From positions 1-64,000 of the forward strand of contig JBBFKT010000011.1 in NCBI GenBank assembly GCA_037482015.1: a DNA stretch of 64,000 nt, given 5' to 3'. This DNA is from Thermodesulforhabdaceae bacterium. Lineage in GTDB: Bacteria; Desulfobacterota; Syntrophobacteria; Syntrophobacterales; Thermodesulforhabdaceae. The translations under genes were made by a program, and so were the position numbers. This document shows positions 36,186-46,290 of the stretch, in pieces (within the stretch, counting starts at the first letter, position 1; the number at the start of each line of letters is the position of its first letter). The notes below the pieces were generated by a model. That model did no database searches and had not been told where the DNA came from. It worked only from the letters and a program-made list of their open reading frames with translations.

Positions 36186-37868
36186 TTACTTCTTCCTAGG
36201 AGCATTTTTAGCATTTGCCTGCTTAGTTTTTGAAGTGTCAGAAGCTAGGGTTACCTTTTTAGCGCCATCTCCTTTCACACCGACACCTACCGATTTTTGT
36301 TCCTGCGGTTTTTGAGTCTTTGAATTAGCAGAATCGATTTTCTTGGCGGATGAGGAAGAAGACGTTTTCATATTTGAATTTCCATTAGCTACTGTGGATT
36401 TGGTGTTGCTGCTGCTCTTTTGATGCGACGCCTTAGAGTTAACTTTCTCAAACGAGCTAGTGGATGTATTTTTCTTATCGCCTTGGGGCTGTTTATTATT
36501 CAAACCTTTGGGAACCATCGCTAGGCGGACAGTAGCTCCTGTTTTGGCAGACGCAGAGGATAAAGAATTCTTCTTAGAAATTGAATAAACAACAAGCCTC
36601 TGGCCAGGCTTTAAGGTAGACTTTGTCGTAAGTTTATTCAAAGCCAAAAGTTCTTTAAGATCTAGATTATACTTTTTAGCTATAACAGCAGGAGTCTCAC
36701 CGCTCTTTACAACATGAAATTTTGTGGATTGACTAATTGACATCACTGATTTTCTAGTTTGATCGTTTTCTCTGGTTATTGCCAATGATAAGGCTTGCGG
36801 TTTAGGTTGATCCTGCCGGGATTTTTCTTCGAGTCTAGCAATGAGGCGTTGTCCCATGGGAGGTATGTTAAGAACAACATCGTTATGTAACATAGCAAGG
36901 TCATCCTGAATACGAGACCTCATGAGCATTGCGTCAAGGCTCATGGCAAGCTGAACGCTTTCAATATCAAACCCCCTCTTGTAGAACACTATGGGCATTC
37001 CCGGTCTGATCACGTCAAGACGTTGTAATTTATTCCATCTTAAAAGATCTTCTACAGGAATCCCGAGTTTGGAGCTTAAGACTTCCAGGGATGCTTCGTC
37101 TTTTGCGTAGTAGAGAACTTTTTTGGGAAGAAAACTATTCTGAGCAAGTTCAATCACTCGACGCTGCTCAGATGTAGGATAATCTATCCTGCCTGCAAGT
37201 TCTGACCATGGAGCGACAAACCGCACATGCATATGATCTCTATGGTTAGGTTCATGCCGCACGAAGGTATATTCGTATCCACCAGATCCAACTTGGAAAA
37301 CTTTATCAAGGAAATTTTTGTCGTATCCCTGGGACAGAGCATAATTATAAAGAAGGCGCTGAATGGAAGCATCCACAAATATTCTTTCAACAAGGTGAGA
37401 ATTTAGAAGATGCAAGACGAGAGACCAGTTCTTTGGCAGATCCAAATTTTCCTCATTCATGGGGACAAAACCGTTTAAGGGGATATTACCTTTAGCATAC
37501 ATTCCGATATCCACATCTCGCCCGTTTTGATGAGATTTATGAACAGGATACCAAGGCCCTCCTCCGGACTTTGAAAAATCTCCCAGATAAAGATCGCAAG
37601 TATCCGGAAAATCACGCCTGACCCCATCAATAGCGTCAAGCAGAGCCCCTATTAACTCAGGGGTGGTGTAGGTATGATCAATTGTTCTTAACTGATAACC
37701 TCGAAACTCTCGTGGGAAAGGGATTCCATTTTCTAGTCTGCCTTCGAAGGGGTAACCTATGGATCTAGTCATGGCGTGGGATAACGGGCAAAAAACCCAT
37801 AAAAAACATAGCGAAAAAAATAACATCCTCCACAGCTTCTTAATTCTAAAGCCAGTCTGTCTATGCAT
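36186..37868 (-). CDS. Penicillin-insensitive murein endopeptidase (MepA/M74) with LysM repeats
   Basis: A 560-residue secreted enzyme. Residues 1-32 form a signal peptide or anchor (KLWRMLFFSLCFLWVFCPLSHA). The M74 endopeptidase domain follows (about 35-235), with zinc-site segments HKSHQNGRDVDIGMY and HRDHMHVRFVAP. A LysM-like repeat (about 260-300) and a clearer LysM (about 390-440, HVVKSGETPAVIAKKYNLD) should bind peptidoglycan. The tail (about 440-560) is a Ser/Thr/Lys/Gln-rich low-complexity region, unusual for E. coli MepA, which has neither repeats nor tail. It would cut cross-links in the periplasm during wall growth. Confidence 0.87.
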   Translation of the reverse strand: MHRQTGFRIKKLWRMLFFSLCFLWVFCPLSHAMTRSIGYPFEGRLENGIPFPREFRGYQLRTIDHTYTTPELIGALLDAIDGVRRDFPDTCDLYLGDFSKSGGGPWYPVHKSHQNGRDVDIGMYAKGNIPLNGFVPMNEENLDLPKNWSLVLHLLNSHLVERIFVDASIQRLLYNYALSQGYDKNFLDKVFQVGSGGYEYTFVRHEPNHRDHMHVRFVAPWSELAGRIDYPTSEQRRVIELAQNSFLPKKVLYYAKDEASLEVLSSKLGIPVEDLLRWNKLQRLDVIRPGMPIVFYKRGFDIESVQLAMSLDAMLMRSRIQDDLAMLHNDVVLNIPPMGQRLIARLEEKSRQDQPKPQALSLAITRENDQTRKSVMSISQSTKFHVVKSGETPAVIAKKYNLDLKELLALNKLTTKSTLKPGQRLVVYSISKKNSLSSASAKTGATVRLAMVPKGLNNKQPQGDKKNTSTSSFEKVNSKASHQKSSSNTKSTVANGNSNMKTSSSSSAKKIDSANSKTQKPQEQKSVGVGVKGDGAKKVTLASDTSKTKQANAKNAPRKK

Positions 37869-37989
37869 GGAGCAAACTCCTTTTTTTCTGGTTCACACCC
37901 AGTCCTGAAGAAGGACGACCAAGCACGGCAAGACCTTTTCTGACTAGCGAAAACAATCACCAGTTGTCAACCCTAAAATGACCATTAAA

Positions 37990-38011
37990 TTTTTCTGTTT
38001 TTTCAGAAAAA
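37990..38011. terminator. Hairpin with A/T-rich arms, possible terminator
   Basis: An eight-base perfect inverted repeat (TTTTTCTG/CAGAAAAA) around a six-T loop, with further A on the right arm. Read leftward it gives a stem with T-rich downstream flank. It lies about 120 bases upstream of the endopeptidase start and could end transcription from the jag side, although the stem is weak. Confidence 0.35.
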
Positions 38012-38323
38012 AAATATTTCAATATTATCAGCGACTTGCATTACCAGACCGAACCCAAATTTTACATCCTGGCTTTCATGGAAAAATATACATCTTTATC
38101 AAAGATCAGGGACCCGTCAGAGCCGTAACCTCAAAAATTATGAAAGAAACCCCTTGATCAGCAGTCTGCAGACCACAAAATATCCAGTTGCTTGTCCTCA
38201 AAGGATTTATCTATCTTTATTGCCCTGACCGTCCGAGTCTAAAAGAATCCCCTTATTTAGTGAAAGATGAGATTCCCCAAAATTATCTGTCCTTCAATAA
38301 ATCCTATAAACAAACATTCAAGG

Positions 38324-38347
38324 AGGGATGCGCAGCCGCGCACCCCT
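38324..38347. repeat. G/C-rich hairpin between jag and endopeptidase genes (REP-like)
   Basis: AGGGATGCGC, loop AGCC, GCGCACCCCT: a ten-base stem with one A-C mismatch, standing in an A/T-rich gap. It sits about 50 bases after the jag stop. Because the T run precedes rather than follows the stem in the jag direction, an ordinary terminator is doubtful; its AGGG...CCCT ends resemble the palindrome at 57972-57999. Confidence 0.4.
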
Positions 38348-38399
38348 AAAAAAACCTTCTCAAACAGCATCAACGAAAAACTAAGACTTCTTGCGAACT

Positions 38400-39095
38400 C
38401 TAATCCCTATTTATCCTTTCATGATTTGACTTGCGCCCATTTTTTTTGTTTTCCGATTTACCATGCCTAACAGGATACACAACAAGTCGCTTCAAAAGTC
38501 CATCACCTTTACTTTTTGTTCTTACGTCGGGATCGTCTTTAAGTTCTACATGAATAATTTTCCGCTCACTAGCACTCATCAAACCGGTGGTGATGGGCTT
38601 GCAAGTCTTTCTGACTTTCTCCTTAAGTTCACGAGCGAGTTCTTTAAGGCTTTCCTCACGGCGAGTTCGATAATTTTCCGTATCTACAACGACCGATACG
38701 GTCTGACCTGTTTGTCGGTTCAATATTCTAGCAACCAGATACTGGAGAGCATCAAGAACCTGCCCTTTTTTACCAATGAGAAGACCTGAGCCATTGCTAA
38801 TTATATTGAGATAAACATAGTTTTCTCTAGGTTCACCATCAACTACGGTAGGAAGATTAACATATTTAAGAATCTCTTCCAAAATAGCTTTAGCCCTTTC
38901 AGTTAATACATCCAGGGACAATCCCTTTGGACGGACCCGAATCTTTGCTTTCTTTGCACCCACAATCCCGAAAATACCTGATGAACCTCTAGAAATAATC
39001 TCAATGTCAAGCATTTCTCGAGGAAGCCTTAATGTTTCACAGGCCACTTTAATGGCATCTTCTATAGACTTTTCTTCAATTTCAAGACTGGACAT
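38400..39095 (-). CDS. jag: Jag/KhpB RNA-binding protein
   Basis: A 231-residue protein with the three Jag domains: Jag_N (1-55, SIEDAIKVACETLRLP), KH (about 80-150, NGSGLLIGKKGQVLDALQYLVARI) and R3H (about 155-215, RREESLKELARE and the SASERKIIHVELKDDP segment). It binds RNA and in Gram-positive bacteria helps control cell-wall and division genes. It follows yidC, as in the conserved rpmH-rnpA-yidD-yidC-jag order. The tail is basic. Confidence 0.93.
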   Translation of the reverse strand: MSSLEIEEKSIEDAIKVACETLRLPREMLDIEIISRGSSGIFGIVGAKKAKIRVRPKGLSLDVLTERAKAILEEILKYVNLPTVVDGEPRENYVYLNIISNGSGLLIGKKGQVLDALQYLVARILNRQTGQTVSVVVDTENYRTRREESLKELARELKEKVRKTCKPITTGLMSASERKIIHVELKDDPDVRTKSKGDGLLKRLVVYPVRHGKSENKKNGRKSNHERINRD

Positions 39096-39179
39096 TGTTC
39101 ACTCCTCCTTTGACCTCCACCGGATCCGACAGAAAAGAGGATAAAACCAATCCGTAGAACAATATGGAATCTCATAAAC

Positions 39180-40838
39180 TTACGCTTTCGATGCACGCTC
39201 AATCCAATATTGCTGAGCAATAGACAAGATATTGTTTACAAACCAATAAAGCACAAGACCGGAAGGGAAATTGACGAAAAGCACAGTAAATACAACTGGC
39301 ATAAGTAGCATTATCTTTTCCTGGCGTGGATCTCCAGGCGATGGGGTCATTTTTTGCTGGATAAACATAGTTGCTCCCATGAGAAGCGTCAGCACCGGCA
39401 GTCCACCAAGATAAGGAATAGAAAATCCTATGTTTAATCTATCCGGTGCTGTAAGGTCTGTAATCCACAAACAAAAAGGCTGATGTCTCAACTCCACTGC
39501 ACTATAAAGCATACGGTAAAGCGCAAAAAATACCGGAATCTGAAGCAAAATAGGAAGGCATCCCCCCATAGGGTTTACCTTATAGGTCCGATAGAGCGAC
39601 ATTAGCTCTTGGTTGAGTTTTTCTCTATCATCTTTGTATTTTTCCCTGATCTGAGCAATAAGTGGTTGAATCTGTTTCATTTTCTTCATTGATTGATAAC
39701 TCTTGTGGGTAAGGGGCCAACAAACCAGTTTGACGATGATCGTAAGGATAATTATTGCTACACCATAATTGTGAGTAAAAGAGTAAAGCCATTTGAGAAG
39801 ATAAAGGAGTGGCTTAGCCAAGAATCCTACCCACCCGTAATCAATCGATGCAACAAGTTTATGTCCCGCCTTTTTTAATTCGCTCATCTCTTTGGGTCCA
39901 GAATAAAGACCAAACTTCCATACTTTCTCCTCCTGAGGTTTCAAGGTAAAAGGTTCTGAAAGATAAACAAGCTGAACAACTGAATCTTTGTCATCAACAA
40001 TTCTCCCGACTAATTGGTATCTTTCCTCCCCTAGAGGAATAAGCGCCTGGATAAAATAGTTGTTCTGGTAACCAATCCAATCTACAGGCGCCGACACCGT
40101 TCTGACATCTTTCTTAAGGTCTTTCATGCTGAAGGCATTAAAAGACTTGTTCCCATAAAAAGCAAGTTGTGAAACATTGTAAGAAGGCTCGTCGTGCTGG
40201 TAGGGCATAAAATAAAAGCTAAGTCCCATCCGATCGTCTATCGATTCTTCTGAAATATTACGAAGTCGGATTTCCAAATCCGCCATGTAAGAGTTAGCCC
40301 GCCATAAGTAGGTCTTTTCTACCGCTATCTTACCATCAACTACATACGAAAAACCAATTCGTCTTTCTTCCCCGTCCTTTAACTCCACCTTCTTATCATC
40401 GGGACCCTTGTAAGGAGCCGTAGCAAGATGAAAATCCTGATGCTTAAGAAGATCTATTGAAGCAGGGAAATAGCCTAGCGGCTGAACCGTAATGAGCTCC
40501 ATCGGGGGAGAATTCTTATCCAAGGAAGTTTTATATCGTAGCAACTTTATAGAGGAAATCCTGGCTCCACTATTCGTAACTTCAGCATTGTAAAGAGAAG
40601 TATCAATAACCCATTTTTCCATCCGGGAAGGAACCTCATGAAAAGACTTTATTGAAGCGATTTTTTCAGGAGAGACTTCCTCCAAAGATGGCTTTTTAGA
40701 ACTTTCACTTCCATTTGTAACTGTTGTTTCGGATTTGCCAGCTTCTTGAGTCTGCTTAGGCTGGGGAGTGAAGTAATATTCCCAAAACAAAAGAACTAAC
40801 ACCGAAAGAATCAACGCAAACAATGCTCTCTGTTCCAT
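39180..40838 (-). CDS. yidC: Membrane protein insertase YidC
   Basis: A 552-residue Gram-negative-type insertase: N-terminal membrane anchor (about 5-22), large periplasmic beta-sandwich (about 55-330), then five helices. The conserved Arg-bearing groove is formed near [29 protein letters not shown], with [23 protein letters not shown] and [25 protein letters not shown]. It inserts proteins into the inner membrane with or without SecYEG. The gene overlaps yidD by 28 bases. Confidence 0.96.
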   Translation of the reverse strand: MEQRALFALILSVLVLLFWEYYFTPQPKQTQEAGKSETTVTNGSESSKKPSLEEVSPEKIASIKSFHEVPSRMEKWVIDTSLYNAEVTNSGARISSIKLLRYKTSLDKNSPPMELITVQPLGYFPASIDLLKHQDFHLATAPYKGPDDKKVELKDGEERRIGFSYVVDGKIAVEKTYLWRANSYMADLEIRLRNISEESIDDRMGLSFYFMPYQHDEPSYNVSQLAFYGNKSFNAFSMKDLKKDVRTVSAPVDWIGYQNNYFIQALIPLGEERYQLVGRIVDDKDSVVQLVYLSEPFTLKPQEEKVWKFGLYSGPKEMSELKKAGHKLVASIDYGWVGFLAKPLLYLLKWLYSFTHNYGVAIIILTIIVKLVCWPLTHKSYQSMKKMKQIQPLIAQIREKYKDDREKLNQELMSLYRTYKVNPMGGCLPILLQIPVFFALYRMLYSAVELRHQPFCLWITDLTAPDRLNIGFSIPYLGGLPVLTLLMGATMFIQQKMTPSPGDPRQEKIMLLMPVVFTVLFVNFPSGLVLYWFVNNILSIAQQYWIERASKA

Positions 40839-41143
40839 TTCTCTTCTCCAATTTCAACAATAATGGCGCGTTGTAAAGTATTACTAAAACAACGTGTCTC
40901 AGGCACGGGATCGTAGCCACCAGGATGCCAGGGATGACACTTACTCAATCTAAGTATTGAAAGCATTATCCCTCTCAGGAAACCGTGACGATCTAAGGCT
41001 TGTAAAGCATACTCTGAACAACTCGGATAGAATCTACATCTCCCCCCCAGAAACGGCGATAAAAATATGCGATAACCCCATATTAAAGCTTTCCCAATAG
41101 GTATCATCACCTTATCTACAGTTGTTACGATATTCGTCCACAC
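40811..41143 (-). CDS. yidD: Membrane protein insertion efficiency factor YidD
   Basis: A 110-residue member of the YidD family with [17 protein letters not shown] (conserved Cys pair) and [14 protein letters not shown]. It helps YidC-dependent insertion at the membrane. The frame opens with a GTG at 41143, overlapping rnpA by 19 bases; an ATG at 41107 would still give a full family core. It overlaps yidC by 28 bases. Confidence 0.93.
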   Translation of the reverse strand: MWTNIVTTVDKVMIPIGKALIWGYRIFLSPFLGGRCRFYPSCSEYALQALDRHGFLRGIMLSILRLSKCHPWHPGGYDPVPETRCFSNTLQRAIIVEIGEEKWNREHCLR

Positions 41144-41505
41144 AGTCTATCCAACTCCATAAAAGCTTCCCTACACCTACTCGCATCAATTCCAGGCAAC
41201 ACCACTACTACGATATCCTTGGGAGGTGATGCAAGAAGATATTTGTGAAGGCGGAACCATTCCCTCACACAGCGCTTTAATCGGTTCCGCTTCACTGCCT
41301 TTCTGTAATACTTTTTCGGCACGACAAGACCAAGCCTCGAAAAAGGAAGATTGTTAGGCATGTAATTAATGATGAAAAAACGTCCTTTAACTTTCTTGCC
41401 CTTTTCCTTCACAAGGTCAAAAGCCAATCGACCTCTTAGCCTTTCATGACTCCTGAAAGAATACTTCCTTCGACTTTCATCCGGTTGGGGATCCAATACC
41501 GCCAT
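41125..41505 (-). CDS. rnpA: Ribonuclease P protein component
   Basis: About 126 residues. The protein cofactor of RNase P, which helps the RNA subunit mature tRNA 5-prime ends. Signatures are the N-terminal [13 protein letters not shown] and the RNR motif in [16 protein letters not shown]. The ATG at 41505 is chosen because it sits one base after the rpmH stop and aligns with the usual start; the frame is open to a GTG at 41565 inside rpmH, which is less likely. Confidence 0.93.
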   Translation of the reverse strand: MAVLDPQPDESRRKYSFRSHERLRGRLAFDLVKEKGKKVKGRFFIINYMPNNLPFSRLGLVVPKKYYRKAVKRNRLKRCVREWFRLHKYLLASPPKDIVVVVLPGIDASRCREAFMELDRLCGRIS

Positions 41506-41506
41506 G

Positions 41507-41641
41507 CTATACCGTAAGTCGCTTACGTCCTTTGGCTCTACGTCTTTTGAGAACTTTACGCCCACCCTTGGTGGACATTCTTACGAGGAAACCATGGGTT
41601 CTTTTCCGTTTGATGTTGCTTGGTTGAAAAGTTCTTTTCAT
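41507..41641 (-). CDS. rpmH: Ribosomal protein bL34
   Basis: A 44-residue, strongly basic protein: it starts [18 protein letters not shown], continues [20 protein letters not shown] and ends RKRLTV, the full bL34 sequence pattern. It is a large-subunit ribosomal protein at the base of the cluster rpmH-rnpA-yidD-yidC-jag, and one base separates its stop from the rnpA start. A consensus promoter lies about 60 bases upstream. Confidence 0.97.
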   Translation of the reverse strand: MKRTFQPSNIKRKRTHGFLVRMSTKGGRKVLKRRRAKGRKRLTV

Positions 41642-41701
41642 AAGCTTAACCCCTTTCTCTCATCCAAGAATATCCCATCCTCACTTGGTAAGCCAGCTGC
41701 T

Positions 41702-41729
41702 TGTATAGAAAACTCATCCGTAATGTCAA
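41702..41729 (-). promoter_or_regulatory. Sigma-70 promoter for rpmH-rnpA-yidDC-jag
   Basis: On the minus strand TTGACA (41729-41724) is followed after 16 bases by TATACA (41707-41702), a near-consensus pair. Transcription should start near 41695, leaving a leader of about 54 bases. It lies in the 118-base gap after cimA, so the ribosomal unit has its own strong promoter even though lysC-cimA points the same way. Confidence 0.7.
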
Positions 41730-41759
41730 GAATCAATATTTCCAGGACACCACCTTACA

Positions 41760-43370
41760 TTAACCAGATGTCGTTGATGAATTTCCCGAACCTTGTTTCT
41801 TTTCGTCTTTATACATTTTGTAAGTTATACTGTCCACAAGAGCTTGCCAGCTTGCTTCCAGAATATCGTGCGACACTCCAACTGTTCCCCACTGGTCAAC
41901 TCCATCCGTTGATTCAATAAGGACTCTCACTTTCGAAGCCGTGCCCGCTCTTCCCGGAAGAACTCGCACTTTGTAGTCCAAAAGCGACATGGTTTTTAGT
42001 TGAGGATAGAATTTTTCTAAAGCTTTCCGAAGAGCGTTATCCAAAGCATTAACAGGTCCATTCCCTATAGCCGCCGTGTGTTCAACCTTGCCGCCAACTT
42101 TAACCTGAATGGTTGCTTCTGCAACAGGACTTCCATCTTCGCGGATTTTCTGGTCAAGAACTCTGAAGCCTATAAGATCAAAGTACTTCTTTGATTTACC
42201 CATTGCGCGATTGATCAAAAGCTCAAGGCTCGCCTCAGCTGCTTCAAACTGATACCCTTCCATTTCAAGTTGCTTTATGGTTTCTAGCACTTCCATTGCT
42301 ACAGGATCGTCTCTTGAAATCTTTATTCCAAATTCATCAGCTTTCCATTTAATTGTTGCTCGCCCTGAAGCATCTGACACCAGAATTCTTCTCTTGTTGC
42401 CCACTAATTCAGGCTCAATGTGTTCGTAGGTTCTTGGGTTACGTTCCACAGCGCTGATATGAACTCCACCCTTATGAGCAAAGGCACTTCTACCGACATA
42501 CGGCTGATGTTTATTGGATGGCAGATTGGCAAGTTCAAGAATGTAACGGCTCACATGGCGAAGTTTTCTAAGGTTTTCCCTAGGAATACATTCAATGTTC
42601 ATCTTCAGGCATAAATTCGGTATGATGGACACAAGATTTGCATTACCACAGCGCTCCCCTACTCCATTCATTGTGCCTTGCACATGACGGATACCTCGGC
42701 GCACAGCTTCTAGAGAATTTGCAACAGCAGTGTCAGAATCATTGTGAGCATGAATGCCAAGCATAATATCGGGAAAGCGCTGCTTAACAACTTCAACGAT
42801 TTCTCCAATCTCATTAGGAAGGCATCCCCCGTTAGTATCACAAAGCACCAGAACATCAGCTCCGCCATCCTTTGCGGCTCTCAGGGTAGCGAGAGCATAC
42901 TCAGGATCAGCCTTAAACCCATCAAAAAAGTGTTCTGCATCGTAAATCACCTCAGGAACGTGTTGCTTGAGATAGGCAACACTATCGTGAATGAGACCGA
43001 TGTTTCTTTCAAGAGTAGTATTCAATGCTTCCTTAACATGTAATACCCAACTTTTACCAAAAATTGTCACAGCTTTTGTCTTGGCTCTAACAAGAGCCTG
43101 GAGATTCTTATCGTTTTCTGCCGCAACGTCTTTGTGATGGGTAGACCCAAAAGCCGCAACGATTGAATTCTTAAGATCGTAATTTCTGATTTCTTCAAAA
43201 AACTGGGTATCTTTAGGGTTAGCTTCCGGCCACCCCCCTTCTATATAGTGAATTCCAAGCTCGTCAAGCTTTAGGGTGACCCTGATTTTATCTTCAAGAG
43301 TCAGAGAAAAATCCTCTCCCTGAGTCCCGTCTCTCAATGTTGTGTCATAGAGCACTACTTGTGTTTTCAT
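41760..43370 (-). CDS. cimA: (R)-citramalate synthase
   Basis: A 536-residue DRE-TIM metallolyase with a C-terminal LeuA-type regulatory domain. It condenses pyruvate and acetyl-CoA to citramalate, the entry to threonine-independent isoleucine synthesis. It starts [17 protein letters not shown] (metal-binding, catalytic Arg-Asp), has [17 protein letters not shown] (metal His pair), [15 protein letters not shown], and the long family-typical insert before the regulatory domain (about 390-520). The family is the long CimA type of Geobacter and relatives, rather than 2-isopropylmalate synthase. It overlaps lysC by four bases. Confidence 0.92.
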   Translation of the reverse strand: MKTQVVLYDTTLRDGTQGEDFSLTLEDKIRVTLKLDELGIHYIEGGWPEANPKDTQFFEEIRNYDLKNSIVAAFGSTHHKDVAAENDKNLQALVRAKTKAVTIFGKSWVLHVKEALNTTLERNIGLIHDSVAYLKQHVPEVIYDAEHFFDGFKADPEYALATLRAAKDGGADVLVLCDTNGGCLPNEIGEIVEVVKQRFPDIMLGIHAHNDSDTAVANSLEAVRRGIRHVQGTMNGVGERCGNANLVSIIPNLCLKMNIECIPRENLRKLRHVSRYILELANLPSNKHQPYVGRSAFAHKGGVHISAVERNPRTYEHIEPELVGNKRRILVSDASGRATIKWKADEFGIKISRDDPVAMEVLETIKQLEMEGYQFEAAEASLELLINRAMGKSKKYFDLIGFRVLDQKIREDGSPVAEATIQVKVGGKVEHTAAIGNGPVNALDNALRKALEKFYPQLKTMSLLDYKVRVLPGRAGTASKVRVLIESTDGVDQWGTVGVSHDILEASWQALVDSITYKMYKDEKKQGSGNSSTTSG

Positions 43371-44641
43371 CGTGTTACCTCTTTAGGTAAAATTTCTTCT
43401 TTTACCTGAAAAACCCCATTCGGGTCTTTGTCTAACTCGAAGGCATCATGAAGGACTCTTACGGCAAGTTCTGTGTATTTTGCATCAATTACACAGGAAA
43501 TTTTTATCTCTGAAGTGCTAATCATCTGAATATTTATGTTTTCTGCTGCAAGAGATGAAAACATCTTTTCCGCCACTCCACAGTGACTTCTCATTCCAAG
43601 TCCCACAATTGATACCTTGGAAATCTGATTGTCTCCGTGCACCCTACCGGCTCCAATCTTCTCAGACACAACTTTTACAATTTCTAGCGTTTCCTGATAT
43701 TTATCCTCAGGCACAGTAAAAGATATACTGGCTCTTTCTGGTATACCACTACTTCCCTGAATGATCATATCAACGTTTATACCCGCATCAGCTAGAGGCT
43801 TGAAAATTGCTGCCGCCATACCTGGAATATCAGGCACATCGTTTATAGTAACTCGAGCCACATTCTTAGTATATGTAACGCCTGAAACAACAACTTTCTC
43901 CATATCTTCATCCTCCTTAGTAACGAGCGTGCCGGGGAGATCATCAAAGGACGAAGCCACGTAAATTGGCACTCCATACTTCATTCCAAATTCTACAGAT
44001 CGAAAATGAAGCACCTTCGCCCCGAGGCTTGCCATCTCTAACATTTCCTCATAACTTATCTTATTTAGTTTTCTCGCTTTTTTGCAAACCGATGGATCAG
44101 TAGTATAAACGCCGTCAACGTCTGTGTAAATTTCGCAACGATCAGCTTTGAGAGCAGCGGCGATAGCAACCGCTGTAGTATCAGAACCACCTCGACCTAG
44201 AGTTGTAATGTTCCCCTCAGCATCTACTCCCTGAAACCCTGCAACAGCAACTATTCTGCCAACTCGAAGATGGTTTAGAATAGCTTCCGTATTAATGGAA
44301 CTAATGCGAGCATTTCCATAACGATCGTCGGTAAGAATACCAGCCTGATAACCGGTCATAGAGATGGCGTCGTAACCACGATCTTTGAGCGCCATGCAAA
44401 AAAGGGCGATGGTTATCTGCTCTCCGGTTGATACAAGCATATCGAGTTCTCGAGGATCAGGTCGAGGGCTCATCTCTTTCGCCAGTTGAATGAGACGATC
44501 GGTATCGCCAGCTCTTGCAGAAAGAACCACCACAAGGTCGTGACCTTTTTGTTTGGCCTTGATAACTCGCTCTGCGACCGCTCTAATTCTAGAAACATCT
44601 GCAACCGACGTTCCGCCGTATTTTTGAACAATAAGCGCCAT
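43367..44641 (-). CDS. lysC: Aspartate kinase
   Basis: About 424 residues. It phosphorylates aspartate, the first step toward lysine, diaminopimelate, threonine and methionine. N-terminal [15 protein letters not shown], the [16 protein letters not shown] catalytic segment and a C-terminal tandem ACT pair (about 260-410; [19 protein letters not shown] and [19 protein letters not shown]), so feedback inhibition is expected. The ATG at 44641, preceded by GGGGGGAAAG, fits the family start. Coupling to cimA puts both isoleucine entry and aspartate-family entry under shared transcription; it also feeds diaminopimelate to MurE. Confidence 0.93.
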   Translation of the reverse strand: MALIVQKYGGTSVADVSRIRAVAERVIKAKQKGHDLVVVLSARAGDTDRLIQLAKEMSPRPDPRELDMLVSTGEQITIALFCMALKDRGYDAISMTGYQAGILTDDRYGNARISSINTEAILNHLRVGRIVAVAGFQGVDAEGNITTLGRGGSDTTAVAIAAALKADRCEIYTDVDGVYTTDPSVCKKARKLNKISYEEMLEMASLGAKVLHFRSVEFGMKYGVPIYVASSFDDLPGTLVTKEDEDMEKVVVSGVTYTKNVARVTINDVPDIPGMAAAIFKPLADAGINVDMIIQGSSGIPERASISFTVPEDKYQETLEIVKVVSEKIGAGRVHGDNQISKVSIVGLGMRSHCGVAEKMFSSLAAENINIQMISTSEIKISCVIDAKYTELAVRVLHDAFELDKDPNGVFQVKEEILPKEVTR

Positions 44642-44841
44642 ATCTTCTTTCCCCCCTGATTTGGTGTAGGGATACATCTCAACAAATCCCTACCGTTCCC
44701 AAGCATTCCTGCAAATCATACAATAATGCTTGAGGTAAACTGCATGACTAGCATATATTTTGAAGCAATGGTAGAGTTTTTTGCTAAAGCAGACCTGTTG
44801 ATAAATAGTAGGGACATAAATAAAAATTTTTCGCTACCACT

Positions 44842-46200
44842 ATGAAGAGAAAGGTTTTAAGAAGTCAAATGCCTGTGCAAACCGAAGTGATTTTGGAAAG
44901 TATCTCAGATGGAGTTTTTACGGTTGATCCATCTTGGCGCATAACATACTTCAACCGTGCAGCGGAGGAAATAACAGGCGTTCCACGGAAAGAAGCTCTT
45001 GGGCGTTTCTGCTGGGATGTATTTAGGTCCAACATGTGTGAGGAAGGATGCGCCCTTCGTGAAACTCTAAAAACAGGGAAGCCCATAATAGGCAAAACCG
45101 GTTACATCATAAACGCCGCGGGAGAACGCATCCCGGTAAGCATTTCAACAGCGGTTCTTAACGATGAACATGGTGAAATTGTAGGCGGAGCAGAAACATT
45201 CAGAGATCTTAGCGAAATTGAATCTTTAAGAACCCAGCTAACCGGTAAGCTTTCCATTGGAAACATTGTGAGTCGAAGTCCTCTGATGCAAAAAGTATTT
45301 GAAGTTCTACCGCCCATAGCTCAAAGCCAAAGCACAGTGTTGATACTTGGCGAAACCGGTACAGGTAAGAGCCTCATCGCCCGGACAATACATGAACTGA
45401 GTCCCAGAAAGGATAAACCTTTCGTGATCGTAAACTGCGGGGCTTTGCCCGAAACTCTTCTTGAGTCAGAACTTTTCGGTTACCGAGCTGGCGCTTTCAC
45501 CGGGGCAACGAAAAACAAACCAGGGAGGTTTGCTCTAGCTGACGGTGGAACAATATTCCTAGATGAAATTGCGGAAATGAGCCCTGCGATGCAGGCAAAA
45601 CTTCTAAGAGTTCTCCAGGATCGAACTTATGAACCCTTAGGAGCGACAAAGCCCGAAAAAGTTGATGTTCGCATAATCACCGCCACCAATAAGGATTTAG
45701 CCGACCTGGTTAGAAATGGGTTATTCCGAGAAGATCTTTATTACAGAATCAATGTGGTTCGCATAGAACTTCCACCGCTTAGACGCAGGAAAGAAGATAT
45801 ACCCCTTCTGGTAGATGAATTCATTAAAAAGTTCAACCGTATCGAAAAAAAATCCATAAAATCCATCACATCTGAAGCTTTGTCCATGCTCATGGGCTAC
45901 GATTGGCCTGGCAATATAAGAGAACTTGAAAATGTTATCGAGAGAGCTTGTGTGCTGTGCAACGGAGACATGATAGATACATCCCAACTGCCCCCTGAAA
46001 TCACTACCAAATCTCAAATAGGAAGAAAGAGCACAAAGCTAAAACTTGCATCTCGCACAATAGAAGCCACCATGATTGAGGAGGCTCTTCAACGTCACAA
46101 CTATAACCGCCAGGCTGCGGCTAAGGCTCTCGGAATTCACAGATCAACTCTTTTTAGAAAAATAAAGAATTTTGGCATTCAAATCCGACCGTCTAAATAA
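44842..46200 (+). CDS. PAS-domain sigma-54-dependent regulator
   Basis: A 452-residue enhancer-binding protein: PAS sensor (about 12-125), AAA+ domain (about 140-385) with Walker A GETGTGKS (170-177) and an intact GAFTGA (217-222), and a Fis-type helix-turn-helix (about 415-450, [21 protein letters not shown]). It should activate sigma-54 promoters, sensing a signal through the PAS domain. The PAS domain carries Cys57, Cys66 and Cys70 ([15 protein letters not shown]), which could sense redox state or bind iron. No clear sigma-54 promoter was recognised nearby; the redox island is a possible target. Confidence 0.9.
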   Translation: MKRKVLRSQMPVQTEVILESISDGVFTVDPSWRITYFNRAAEEITGVPRKEALGRFCWDVFRSNMCEEGCALRETLKTGKPIIGKTGYIINAAGERIPVSISTAVLNDEHGEIVGGAETFRDLSEIESLRTQLTGKLSIGNIVSRSPLMQKVFEVLPPIAQSQSTVLILGETGTGKSLIARTIHELSPRKDKPFVIVNCGALPETLLESELFGYRAGAFTGATKNKPGRFALADGGTIFLDEIAEMSPAMQAKLLRVLQDRTYEPLGATKPEKVDVRIITATNKDLADLVRNGLFREDLYYRINVVRIELPPLRRRKEDIPLLVDEFIKKFNRIEKKSIKSITSEALSMLMGYDWPGNIRELENVIERACVLCNGDMIDTSQLPPEITTKSQIGRKSTKLKLASRTIEATMIEEALQRHNYNRQAAAKALGIHRSTLFRKIKNFGIQIRPSK

Positions 46201-46290
46201 ACCAAGCTACCGAATCATTTAATTATTTTGGCAAAAAATATCAGAAAACTCATTTGAATAAGCCAGAAAAAAATCCCTTGATGCTTTTTA

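Larger units (their letters stand above)
37869..38399. other. 531-base intergenic gap
   Basis: No gene is seen between the endopeptidase start and the jag stop. The gap is A/T-rich and contains a hairpin at 37990-38011 (TTTTTCTG, loop T6, CAGAAAAA) and a G/C-rich hairpin at 38324-38347, both listed separately. In many bacteria mnmE follows jag, but it is not here, and no convincing DnaA boxes are seen. Confidence 0.55.

Noticed and set aside
37869-38399. Replication origin next to jag
   Set aside because: No clusters of DnaA boxes and no dnaA or mnmE nearby; only A/T-richness and two hairpins are seen.
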